From positions 1,922,001 to 1,986,000 of the forward strand of contig JAZBRS010000011.1 of assembly GCA_037176725.1 (NCBI GenBank): a stretch of 64,000 nt of DNA, in the 5' to 3' direction. The position numbers and the translations under genes are program-made. This DNA comes from Posidonia oceanica. Its lineage: Eukaryota > Streptophyta > Magnoliopsida > Alismatales > Posidoniaceae. Below the pieces are notes generated by a model. The model was not told where the DNA came from, ran no database searches, and saw nothing but the letters and a program-made list of their open reading frames with translations. Shown one piece after another: positions 53,925-64,000 of this stretch (the first letter of the stretch is position 1; every line of letters starts with the position of its first letter).

Positions 53925-56383
53925 ATGGCCCAGCGTGTTAGTGAGCCCATGTTCTCTGTTGCCTTGGAGGGGTCCCAGGTTCCGATCTCTCCTTCTGTGG
54001 CTCTGGTCTCCACTGTTGCCCCTCTCACCATTCACTTTCAGGCGCAGGGGAACCCTGGAATTTTCGAACATCATCTGGCTATCGTACCTCTGGGGACTGT
54101 CACCGAATCTGTCACGGTGACTACATCTCGAGCCCTGGAAATGCTGTATAATGTCCCGAGTCTTGCGCTTGATTCCCCCACTGCGATAGCTCCTCTTGAT
54201 GTAGGATTCCGCCTTGTTGGACAGTCTGTGTCCCCACCTGTTGCACTCGTTCCCCCGCAGGCACTGCAATTTAGTATTCCCACTGACGGGACACCTGAAG
54301 TGCAGTACCAGCACCTGTTAGGGCTTGTCCAGCATCTACAGGACATGGCTCTGTCTCTTCGCCCCCTTGTGGCTCCTGAGGTCCCTTTTGTCCCTCCCTT
54401 CTAGTTTCAGGCATTCCCCACTGCACCACCGCCTCGGCCATCGCTGCAGCTACTCGTTGCTCCGACAGTGGGGGTGGCATCGCTGCCTCCTGTGCACCCA
54501 CTCCTCACTGCACAGCATTTCACTCCTCCCTCTAGTGGTCACCCTTCTGGGATGACAGGAACACAGCACCGACTTGGTCTGCAGTCCGGCACTATGCTGT
54601 TACAATAACTGTTGCTTCCGCATGCTCCAACACCCACAGCATAGCATTTTGCTTTTCTTCCTCCTTACATCCACAGACTTAGGTTTCTACATACACCCTT
54701 CAGCACCACACACCCTTGCACGGGTATGCCGGCCATTACGTCGCCTCACCAGCCGACGAGATGGTGGATCCGGAGGAGCACTTAGGTGCAACCCAGACGG
54801 CATACGCTAACCCTGCCCCAATTGCATCTTCCTTGCTAGCAGCGACCCTGGATGCCCTCCTTAACAGGATAGGCGATCTGGAGAGAGCACTCCGTCGAGT
54901 GCAGGGCGGGGAGCACTAGTCCTTCGAGTACCGAGACCTCTGTTACTTCCCAAAGGCTGTACTCCCAGCGAATTTCCGCGTCCCGAACTTTGACAAGTAC
55001 AATGGGAAGGGTTGCCCTATCTCCCATCTGTGGGCTTATTGCGGGGACCTGTCACAGCTTCAGGGCGATGAGAGGTTTCTTATCTGCCTGTTCCAAAAGA
55101 GTCTTACTGGTCCGGCTCTCAAGTGGTTCACATCACTTGATATGGCCTCCATTAGGACCTGGAGTGCCCTCACCCTGGCGTTCATGGAACAGCACTCTTT
55201 TAATCTTGACCAAGTCCCAAAGCGGGAGGACTTGGTCTCCACTGTGCAGAAACCCCATGAGCCATTCGAGGAGTACGTCAGCCGATGGCGCGCACTGGCC
55301 TCGCAGGTTTGAGATAGGCCCTCTGACGAGGAGTCTATCGAGATCCTCATCCGAGGCTCTCTGGCATCAATTGGGGGTATGCTCAATCTTCAATCTGTCA
55401 CCACATTTGCATCACTGATTCGGTCAGGCTCCCACATAGAGAGTGCAATCCGCAGCGGCCACTACCCCACAATCTCTGCACTTGCCGGATAGGACATCAT
55501 CCCCAGCCGCAACAACAACAACAACTACAACGGCAACAACAACAGCGGCAACAACCATGCCAGAAGGAGGGATCAGCCCAAGCCCGCCGTTGCCTACGTC
55601 GATTCTCCTGTGGCGCAGTTCAACCTGGCAGGTCACCCTGCCCTGAATCAAATAGTTGATGCACCTGCACCGTCACACACTCCACAAATTGCACACACCA
55701 CCTAGCTGGTCTATCTAGCTGCATCGGCCCGGCAAGGACAACGCCCTCCGTAGAAACGGTTTCGTGGTAACACGCGCCAATTCACAAAGCTCGTGGAATC
55801 GCTGAGCACCGTCCTGCCTAAGGTGGCGTCACTCCTTAGGTTCCCTGAGGTTCGCCCACTGCCAAACCCACTTCCACCATGGTACAAGGCAGGCCTCTTT
55901 TGCAATTACCATTTAGTTGAGGGCCACTTGACGGATAACTGCTTCACTTTGCGGGGAGCCATCCAGGATTTGATTGACCAAAGGGTCATCTCCATAAACA
56001 CTCAAGAGACGGCATCCACTTCTGCCCCTCCGCTTGCATCCACCCCTGCATCATCTCTAGCTCATCCCAGCATCTTGCATCGGCCCCTGCCTGAGCATTC
56101 TGGCTCAGGAGGCGCCGGGACCTCAGGAGTCCACGCTCTCTTCCCTTCTGGGCCCACCACCTCCACGGTGGACCCCTCTTCTTTAATCCATCATGTCTCG
56201 GATCCTTTTCCTTTGGCTTTGTACAACTCTATTCTGGCCGGCTCTGAATCGGCAATCCATATGATACAATTGAATGCCAAGCCAGGGCCTTCCGCCGCTC
56301 AGCCCACCATGCAACACCCTGCTGAGCCACCTATCTGTTTGATGGCCTTGCCACAACTAGAACCTCCTCAGCCCCTCTCCTGA
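53925..56383 (+). pseudogene. gag of element D
   Basis: Start ATGGCCCAGC at 53925, as in B and C. One frameshift near 54700 and stops near 54402, 54605, 54641, 54917, 55311 and 55489. The capsid core shows DALLNRIGDLERALRRVQGG, YFPKAVLPANFRVPNFDKYN, FQKSLTGPALKWFTSLDMAS and KREDLVSTVQKPHEPFEEYV. An asparagine-rich linker with basic residues lies near 55510-55575, then CNYHLVEGHLTDNC (C-X2-H-X4-H-X4-C) near 55898-55940. It ends LEPPQPLS-stop at 56383, with a frameshift into the protease frame. Confidence 0.92.
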
Positions 56384-56439
56384 TTTACTACACCAGCAGG
56401 ACCCGCCTATCTACTGCCAACCCCCTAGAGCTTGCGGCC

Positions 56440-57300
56440 CGCATACCCGTGGTCATTACACTGACCTGGGATACCCATAGAGTCCCGTATGACTACGCCA
56501 TAGAAATGTGCACCGAAGTCACACGTTCGGGAAGGGTGTACAGGCCCCCAACTCCGGTAGCCAAGCCTACCACTCCAGAAGCCACAACCACTCCATTCGC
56601 AAGGCAAACCGCCAAACCACCCTAGGACCCCATTCAACCCCCTGCCTCCACCCAGAAAGGCCAACCCAGTGCCAACATTACCGGCCAGCTTAAGAGGGTA
56701 AAGGCCGACATTTCCATCTGGGACCTGATCCACTCTTCTGCGGAGCATCGAGAGGCCTTCCTCCGTGTGTTCCAGGCAGCCCATGTATCCCAAACCATCA
56801 AACCCGCGACCCTTGAAAGCATGGTGGGCATGATTGCGGAACCCCACGTCATCTCTTTCTCGAGTGACGAGCTCCCCCCGGCAGGGGCATGCCACAACAA
56901 GCCTCTCTTCGTCACAGTGCAGTACAATGATCTCTGCATCCCTCTGACCTTGGTTGATAACGGCGCAGGCCTTAATGTCTGCCCCTTGCGCACTGCAAGT
57001 AAACTCTGATTCAAAGCCGAGGATATCACACCAGTCACCAAAGGGATAACGTCGTTTGACAACATGCACCACAACACTCTAGTAACTTTGGTTATTCCCC
57101 TTGCCATCGGCCCAGTGGTATTCGATGTTGACTTTTTCATCGTCGATTTAGAGCCGTCTTTCAATCTTCTGTTGGGACGCCCTTGGCTGCACCAACATCA
57201 GGTGATCCCCTCAACTCTCCACCGAATGATAAAGTTCCGCCACGATGACGAAATTATCGCTGTCATGGCTGAAAACTTCGACGGAGAGGTAGGCAAGGCG
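56440..57300 (+). pseudogene. Protease of element D
   Basis: YDYAIEMCTEVTRSGRVYRP and KADISIWDLIHSSAEHREAF lead into LTLVDNGAGLNVCPLRTASK (active site D-N-G), VFDVDFFIVDLEPSFNLLLG and RPWLHQHQVIPSTLHRMIKF. Two stops (near 56624 and 57009); otherwise open and in frame with all that follows to 60072. Confidence 0.92.
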
Positions 57301-58960
57301 GTCTCCTCAGTTTCCTCGCAGACTGTCTCCTTTGATTCTAAACCCACCAATGTCATGTATCGCGTTAATCGGTTCGAACCAGTTGACTTCCTTTCCGATC
57401 TTGAGCGTGTCAATCTTCCGACCGCTCAGGGAAACCCTTCTCAGATGGTCGAGAACCTTTGTCACAGGTGGGGCAATAAGCACGGGACGCCGCTCGGGTT
57501 GCACGGTCAGGGGATCGCTGAGCCAATCACGGCAGAAGAGAGGAGAGACCACGAAGGCCTCGATTACGACTGGCAGCCATGTAAGGATGCATACCGACGC
57601 GGAAGGGGTTGGAGGATGATCATTCCTTTGAATTTCTCTAACTTCGTCAGTGCAGGTATTCTCGATCCCAACCTCAATGAAGCCGCAGCACAGGCCGCAC
57701 TGCGCTCAGATTCGCCACTACCGTCAGAGGAGTGGGTCACTGTCGAAGACTGGTATTCAGATGAAGAGCAGTGAGAGACAGATACCGTGCAGGTCTGCAA
57801 GGATGCCCAGCCAGATCCCCTAGCACCCCGGTTAGTTCGCTTCTCCCTGCCTCCTACAGTTATAACAGTTCCGGTAGACGCTGCATCAGGTTTGACAGCC
57901 ACTCGTCCTTGCACAGCATCATCAGTTTGCCCACCAATTGCAGCAGTAGCTCTGCAGTTAGGAGCGCATCTCCAGAAGCCACCATCCTGCCCAACCAGGA
58001 CAACAATCGCCTCAGCACTACGCCCCTTTCCTTGGGAGAAGAGCTTTGCCAGTTCAGCAGGTCCTCCCATTTTGTCAGTGGCATTGTTAACAACGCAAGT
58101 GGATCCTACAGCCACACAGCCACCTATTTTAAAGAATCAAGTCTTGTGGCAGGACCACATGGTGTCCGCGGCTATACCCACAGTGTCACCACCTAGCAGA
58201 GGAGTCCTATCTTCCGACGCGGCCGTCCAGCTATCGGCCCTCCCAAGCAACGGGCCAGATTATCCTCCCTACCTGCCAACACGGATGGCACCCTCGTCGT
58301 GGCGGGTGCCTCAGCCTCTAATGCAGTTAGCGGCCGAAACAGCCGCCCCAAGAGGGCGAAATCTCGAGTGGCAGGCGTATGAGCCGTGCGATGCCTACCT
58401 TGTCGACCTCGCTCCCGACGAAGAAGAGGGAGTTGTCAAGGAGGCGCAAGAGGAGGACATACTCAAAGACTTAGAGTTATTATTCTAGGAGCAGCTAGTA
58501 GTGTTTGTAGAAGACGCCGCCGAATTGGACGCCGCAAGGAAGGGAAAGGCGATGGTTACAGATCAGATACCCGCACATCCGCTTAGGCAACAGGACCACT
58601 CATTCATTATGGTCTTGGAAGAAACAGTAATTCCACCACTCACTAGACCATCTGAGTTAATCACCTCGCAGCCAAGAGGTGGGTCTAAGTGGTTTGTATA
58701 GTGCTTGCCCCACTCAGGCAGCATAGTAGGCAGAAGCAGTCCCAACAACCTACTAAGAGATAGTTACCAGATCAGGATGCTCTCCGCCAGTACATCAGGA
58801 AATGCGGAGGAGCATGTAGTAACACCAGCAGCAGCAGAGACAGCAGAGGCAGAAAGACCTGGACAACCAGCAGAGCCAGAGGCCACAAGAGTTGAGCCCA
58901 TGCAGTGGGCATACAGAAACACGCGAGTCAGTGTGACCATCCTGAAGCGCCATCAGGGCC
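57301..58960 (+). pseudogene. G-patch-like motif and linker of element D
   Basis: HRWGNKHGTPLGLHGQGIAE, PITAEERRDHEGLDYD (57465-57572) matches the glycine pattern of a G-patch. Then FVSAGILDPNLNEAA, acidic EEWVTVEDWYSDEEQ, a TGA at 57772, and a long linker in the same frame with proline-rich and acidic stretches (APDEEEGVVKEAQEEDILKD) and stops near 58486 and 58699. In B and A the same elements appear in the same order. No enzyme domain recognised in the linker. Confidence 0.8.
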
Positions 58961-60072
58961 AGGATGCTGAACAGAATTGCTCCTTTGATGTCACAAATCC
59001 AACCTTTGAGAAGGAGATCCTCTCGGAACTCATAGCTTATGAGAAGGAGGATGCAGGCACAGAAGAGAATGACGAACCTTTGCTTGAGTTTCAACCCTTC
59101 GACGACGATCCAGAAGGACCAAACCTACACGTCGAAGACGAAGTAGAGATCATCAACATCAGCACAGCCGAGGAAATTAAGCAGGTCCGTATTAGTGCCA
59201 AATTGTCCCCCCAAGCCCGGGAAGAGTTCATTGCATTCCTCACAGAATATGCAGACGTCTTCACTTGGAGCTATGATGATATGGTTGGCTTAGATGTCGA
59301 GATAGTGGTACACACACTACCACTAGACCCAGATGTAAAGCCAGTTAAACAGAAGCTTAGGAGGTGGCGATCGCAGAGGCTGTTGATGATCAAGGATGAA
59401 ATTATGAAGCAGCATAATGTCAGCTTCCTCAAGGTCGTTCTGTACCAGGAATGGCTCGCCAACGTTGTGCCTGTACCTAAAAAGGACGGAAAGGTCCGCA
59501 TGTGCATCGATTACAGAGACCTGAACAAAACCAGTCCCAAGGACGACTTTCCTCTACGGCACATAGACATCCTGGTAGACAATACAGTAGGCCACAAGAT
59601 GCTATCTTTCATGGATGGCTTTTCAGGCTACAATCAGATTAAAATGGCAGAAGAAGACATGGAAAAGACATCCTTCATCACCCCCTGGGGAGTCTTTTGC
59701 TACAGAGTAATGCCATTTGGGCTAAAAAATGCTGGAGCAACTTACCAGAGGACAATGACGACTCTGTTCCATGACCTCATGCACCAAGAAGTGGAGGTCT
59801 ACGTGGACGACATGATTGCCAAGTCCCCAGAGCCCGAAGATCATCTTACTTGCCTGAAAAAGCTATTCGACCGCCTTAGGCGCTACAAGCTCAGGCTCAA
59901 TCCCAACAAATGTGTCTTCAGTGTGTCATCTAGAAAACTCCTAGGCTATATTGTCAGCCAAAGGGGGATTAAGGTAGATCCCAGCAAAGCCCGAGCAATC
60001 ATTGAAATGCCACCTCTTGTTACTGAGAAGGAGGTCCGAGGCCTACTGGGGCGATTGCAGTATATCAGTTGA
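58961..60072 (+). pseudogene. Reverse transcriptase of element D
   Basis: The longest open stretch of the window (58705-60072, 455 codons) holds the complete RT: VRISAKLSPQAREEFIAFL, KPVKQKLRRWRSQRLLMIK, KDGKVRMCIDYRDLNKTSPK, FMDGFSGYNQIKMAEEDMEK, TPWGVFCYRVMPFGLKNAGA, the intact YVDDMIAKS, and KLLGYIVSQRGIKVDPSKAR. TGA at 60070 comes just after GRLQYIS, where an arginine codon (CGA) is expected. Confidence 0.94.
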
Positions 60073-60690
60073 TTCGTCACACAGCTCATGCCCATCTGTG
60101 AGCTGATCTTCAAACTCTTGAGAAAAAATACACAAATCAAGTGGAGCGATGAATGCCAGGCCGCGTTTGAAAAGATAAAGTAGCTCCTAACTAAGCCCCC
60201 TGTCTTGGTTCCTCCTGTGCTAGGAAGACCCGTGCTACTGTACCTCTCAACGACGTAGCACTCTGTAGGCGCAGTCCTGGGCCAGCATGATGAATCGGGT
60301 CGCAAAAGAGCGCGCCATCTACTACCTGAGCAGGAAGTTCAATGACTGTGAAGCCAGGTATACAATGATTGAGAAAACCTGCCTTTCCCTAGTCTGGGCC
60401 ACGCAAAAGCTGAGGCACTATATGATGGCCTACCCCGTTCTACTCCTGTGCAGGCATGACCCAATGAAATATTTGTTTCAGAAGCCCGCACTAGTAGGCC
60501 GATGTGTCAAGTGGCAAGTGCTCTTATCTCAGTACGACATCACCTTCATCACCCAGAAGTCGATGAAGGGGCAAGCTATAGCAGATCACCTGGCCGACTT
60601 ACCACTGCCTGAATATCAGCCCTTGCAGACACAGTTTCCTGATGAGGACATCTTGTTCGCCTCGGAAGATGCCGAACAGAAGGATCCCGA
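60073..60690 (+). pseudogene. Gypsy RNase H of element D
   Basis: ELIFKLLRKNTQIKWSDECQ, then RPVLLYLSTT, a stop, HSVGAVLGQHDESGRK, a frameshift near 60302, KERAIYYLSRKFNDCEARYT, RHYMMAYPVLLLCRHDPMKY, GRCVKWQVLLSQYDITFIT and DLPLPEYQPLQTQFPDED. Confidence 0.9.
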
Positions 60691-61080
60691 GGATGAATTT
60701 CAATGGCACATGTTTTTTGACGGCGCCGTCAATAAAAGAGGCAGAGGCATCGGAGTAGTCCTAGTAACACCGCAGGGAGAACTAATCCCGTTTGCCAAGA
60801 AAATGACCTTCAGCTGCACCAACAACGAGGTAGAGTACGAAGCCTGCATCTTGGGACTGCAAGTCGCACTTGAGCATGGTGTGCGGAAGCTGCATGTGCA
60901 TGGCGATGCAATGCTAGTCGTCTCCCAAGTCAATGGCGACTAGAGGACCAAGGACCCCAAGCTTGTGCCATACCATGAGTACCTACTAGAACTGATCGAG
61001 CATTTCGAGGAGTCTCGCTTCACCTTCATGAATAGAGCCAAGAATGCTTATGTGGACGCTTTGGCAACCTTAGCATCCTG
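60691..61080 (+). pseudogene. Archaeal-type RNase H of element D
   Basis: Complete second RNase H: FQWHMFFDGAVNKRGRGIG, PQGELIPFAKKMTFSCTNNE, VEYEACILGLQVALEHGVR, KLHVHGDAMLVVSQVNGD and AKNAYVDALATLASWL, keeping the conserved acidic residues (FFDGA, NNEVEYEA, HGDA, YVDAL). A single TAG at about 60942 replaces the tryptophan seen in B. Confidence 0.92.
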
Positions 61081-62014
61081 GCTCTCCATACCCGAAGACA
61101 ATGCAGTGGATGTATCAGTTACCCGCGTCGAGCAACCCACGCACTGCATGAGTATCGAGGAGGCAGTTATTACAGAGGAACCACCTTGGTACCATGACAT
61201 CAAGGTCTTCCTGGAGTCTGGCAACCTCCCAACCGGCACGTCAGCAGTAGACAGAAAGACTATGGCGTGCCTGGCGTCCAAGTATGTCTTGGGAGCAGGA
61301 CATCTCTACAGAAGGTCCTACAATCAGATGCTTTTGCGCTGCGTAGACAAAAAAGAGGCTGACATGCTAATGCTTCAGGTCCACGCAGGGACATGCGGCC
61401 CACACGTGAACGGCGTATTGCTAGCCAAGAAAATTATGCTGCAAGGCTACTTCTGGTCCACAATGGAGGCAGATTGTTGCCGGTTCGTGCACAGATGCCA
61501 CAACTGTCAGATACATGGAAATTTCATTCATGCGCCGCCACAGCAGCTCCATAGCATGGTGTCACCTTGGCCTTTCTCCACATGGGGAATTGATGTCATC
61601 GGCGCAATCCATCCTGCAGCCTCCAATGGTCATCGCTTCATCCTTGTGGCAATCGACTACTTTACCAAATGGGTAGAGGTGGCCTCATACAAGACAGTAA
61701 CGGCCGTGGTAACAGAGAAGTTCATCAGGAACAATATCTTTGCTCGTTACAGGGTCCCATATGCGCTCATCTCTGACAATGGCACGAACTTCACAATTAA
61801 GAGAATGGAGGAATGCCTGCACAGTTTCAAGATTAAGCACCACAAGTCCTCCCCTTATCGGCCATAGATGAATGGCGCAGTCGAGTCAGCCAACAAGAAC
61901 TTGATAAAGATCCTCAAGAAGATGGTAGAGACTGGCACGACAAGCTCCCATACACCTTATGGGCCTACAGAACGTCGGTCTGGACCTCGACAGGAGCAAC
62001 TCTTTATTCGCTAG
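61081..62014 (+). pseudogene. Integrase of element D, cut by an S-family LTR
   Basis: HHCC module (H-AGTCGP-H near 61383-61402, RCHNCQIHGN near 61500), core WGIDVIGAIHPAASNGHRFI, LVAIDYFTKWVEVASYKTV, LISDNGTNFTIKRMEECLHS, stop at 61865, then MNGAVESANKNLIKILKKM: all three acidic residues present. A frameshift near 61930 precedes GPTERRSGPRQEQL. Interrupted at 62014, before the C-terminal domain, by the LTR beginning TGTAGTAATCCC. Confidence 0.93.
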
Positions 62015-64000
62015 TGTAGTAATCCCGGTATTCAGATCGTCCATGCACACTGCCAAAACTCGCATGTACCAATCAGAATCAGGTTCACTATTAGCGGCTG
62101 TGTCCAAGAAGGAAGACTTGACTCGAAAACACTTAAACAAGGGAAAAAAAGGAAAGAAAAGAAGAAGATAAGACAATTCAGAGTCGCCACCGTGTCTATT
62201 AAGTCGGGAGACAAAGAAAACCAGGGAAATGTGTGAATAATCACGCAAAACCAAGCAAAAGATGCAATGCAAAGCAATGCAAAAGAAAAGAGATGCAAAT
62301 GAATGCAAATGATATGACTCATGCCTAGGATAAGGGCAATATGGTCATTGCGGGCCAAAAGACTAAGCAAGGACTCCGATTACGTGCGGGGAAGGTGTTA
62401 GGCACCCCCGACACGCCCGAGAATTGGTCTTTCTAGGCTTACGCTCACATACGCAAGGAAATGCAGATTTGAATGCCTAAGTGCCATGAATGCCTAATTA
62501 GATGCTCATAGGTGTGCTCTAAGTGGTGGAATGCAATGCAAGGAATTAAACGTGCAATCTAAGCGCTCAGCAACGCTGTCTGTGTTCTGAACTGGGCGAA
62601 CCCTGGTTCGTGAGAACTCCACGCAGTAAGCATCACTGCCCTAAATGCAAATGTAAGCGAAAGAACAAAACATCGGTAAAGCCAAGCAATGCAGGCGACA
62701 TGCAAGAGAAAATAACGTTAAACAAGCAAAACGGTTCGAGAAACAGAAGTCGGCATGCGAAACGGTGCGAAAAACAAGGCAGGCACGCGAAACGATGCAA
62801 GAAACAAAGCAAGCACGCAAAACGGTGTGAAAAACAAAACGGGCATGCGAGATAGTGCGAAAAATAAAGTAGACACGCAAAATGGTACAAAAGACAAAGC
62901 AAGCATGCAAAACGGTGCCAAAGACAAAGCAGGCACGTAAAACGGTGCCAAAAGCGAAGTGGGCATGCAAAACGGTGCTAAAGACAAAGTGGGCACGCAA
63001 AATGGTGCGAAAAACAAAGTCGGCACGTAAAATGGTGCCAAAGACAAAGCAAGCACTCAAAACGGTGCCAAAGACAAAGCGGACACGCAAAAAGGTGCCA
63101 AAAACAAAGCTGGTACGCAAAACGGTGCCAAAGCAAGCGAATCAAAACATCGATAAAGCCATGCAGATGTAGATGCAAAGGGGAAGAGCAAGAGAAGCAA
63201 GGAGAGGCAAACGGTGTAAGTGTGAGAACCAACACTGTTTAAAGACCACATAATGCAGGTCTGAAGACCTACAAAGGGGAAAGGAAGGCAAGTGGAGGGA
63301 TCACTACTATTCTGTGACTATTTCCCAGCAAAGTGTCCCATGATGTGTCTCGCACACTGCCAAAAGCTCGCAGTGCGATCGGATCGTGGAAAAGGGGGAA
63401 GAAAGTCGCAATTAGTAGTGTATCCAGGGGAAACTCAACCCAAAGATACCATGAGTACGCGAAAGGAGAGATAGAGTTGATAGATAAAGAGAGGAGGTTC
63501 TAATCTACATGCTCGAGAAAACGCAAGGCAAAACAATGCATGCAATGCAGATGATGTGCAAAAATGATGTGCAGGAGTTCAGGAGGACTTACCTTGGAGA
63601 TCTGAAGCCTGATCTGAGAAGTGCTTGGTCTGCATTGAAGTGCGCTCTACCGGGAAGGTCCAGGTAACTTGGTTGTGAGGATCCGGCGGTCCAATCAGAA
63701 GATATGCAGGCTTCAAGGCAGAAGGGCCAAGAATAGGGGAGAAAAAGGGATCTAAGTGTAAAAAGGGGCCTAGGAGTGTGCAAAATAGGTCCTCCCACAT
63801 ATATGGGAGCTAGGAGTGCTTAAGTGTGTGCAAAGATGCTAAATGTAGTGATGCATGGGTGCAGTGCATGCAAAAATACAAAAAAGGACCTAAGAATGAT
63901 GTTTCAGAAAAGTTAAAGACCTAAATGCAAGTTTTGAAAAAGTTAGGGACCTAAATGCAAGGATTTTGAAAACCTAGGGGTCTAAATGCAAAGTTTTTGA
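62015..64000 (-). mobile_element. S-family LTR on the minus strand, running off the window
   Basis: 62015 is the LTR 3' end (GGGATTACTACA on the minus strand). Going right: PBS-like TGGCGACTC (62189-62181), conserved box (62425-62366), 29-30 bp array (62735-63135), donor AAG|GTAAGT (acttac at 63587-63592) and the TTGCATTTAGG zone to the edge. Flank gctag (62010-62014) would be the target duplication. Whether this is a solo LTR or the 3' LTR of a full element cannot be decided here. ORFs through the array are not genes. Confidence 0.92.

Larger units (their letters stand above)
49836..62014 (+). mobile_element. Element D: Tat-lineage retrotransposon, 5' part, inserted in element C
   Basis: Full 5' LTR (49836-52803), PBS, leader, gag, protease, G-patch-like motif, linker, RT, both RNases H and integrase up to 62014, where an S-family LTR interrupts it. 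Inserted in C's gag; flank cactg (49831-49835) would be its target duplication, not testable as the 3' end is outside. It is the best preserved element: 56.4-60.3 kb is one frame with few stops. Confidence 0.93.

Noticed and set aside
1..64000. CRISPR arrays
   Set aside because: The regular arrays have no unique spacers of constant length and no cas genes; all features are eukaryotic retroelements.

Overview
The window is plant nuclear DNA made almost entirely of nested LTR retrotransposons of the Ty3/gypsy Tat (Ogre/Retand-like) group. The marks of that group are seen directly: a gag-pro-RT-RNase H-integrase order, a second archaeal-type RNase H between the gypsy RNase H and integrase, a primer-binding site fitting the 3' end of a tRNA-Arg, very long LTRs (about 2.9-5.8 kb), and extra sequence between integrase and the 3' LTR. 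No host gene, tRNA, rRNA or CRISPR was found. A seed plant with a large, repeat-rich genome, probably a dicot, fits; the species cannot be read from the sequence.

Layout. (1) 1-17547, minus strand: element A. It starts with a 79-bp hairpin array joined to a truncated integrase; then come second RNase H, gypsy RNase H, RT, linker, a G-patch-like motif, two tandem protease domains, gag, and leader/5' LTR. Its second RNase H is split by solo LTR S1 (2891-8317). (2) 17548-18414: 3' part of another S-family LTR, abutting A's LTR. (3) 18415-18688: minus-strand scrap of a Tat LTR end with PBS. (4) 18689-44098, plus strand: element B with truncated 5' LTR, PBS, leader, gag, protease, RT, two RNase H domains, integrase, a separate 3' ORF resembling plant-mobile-domain/DUF7745 proteins, hairpin arrays, polypurine tract and 3' LTR. 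The 3' LTR is interrupted by solo LTR S2 (37903-43653), which has a perfect ATTGC target duplication. (5) 44099-46675, minus strand: 3' LTR and tail of element E. (6) 46680-49835, plus strand: leader and gag of element C, cut by element D. (7) 49836-62014, plus strand: element D, the least damaged, with a full 5' LTR, PBS, leader, gag, protease, RT, both RNases H and integrase. (8) 62015-64000: minus-strand S-family LTR inserted in D's integrase and running off the window. Two three-deep nests are therefore visible: S1 in A, apparently in an S LTR; and an S LTR in D in C.

All coding regions are pseudogenes, but they decay mostly by nonsense codons: frames run for thousands of bases with few frameshifts. 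Points most worth attention are (i) hairpin arrays whose arms change in a compensatory way while the layout stays constant; (ii) PBS-like 9-mers inside every LTR 3' end, with a stepwise series in D suggesting LTR growth through alternative PBS use; (iii) a leader intron with LTR donors and conserved branch point and acceptor before gag, plus a similar acceptor before the 3' ORF of B; and (iv) a duplicated protease followed by a G-patch-like motif in A.
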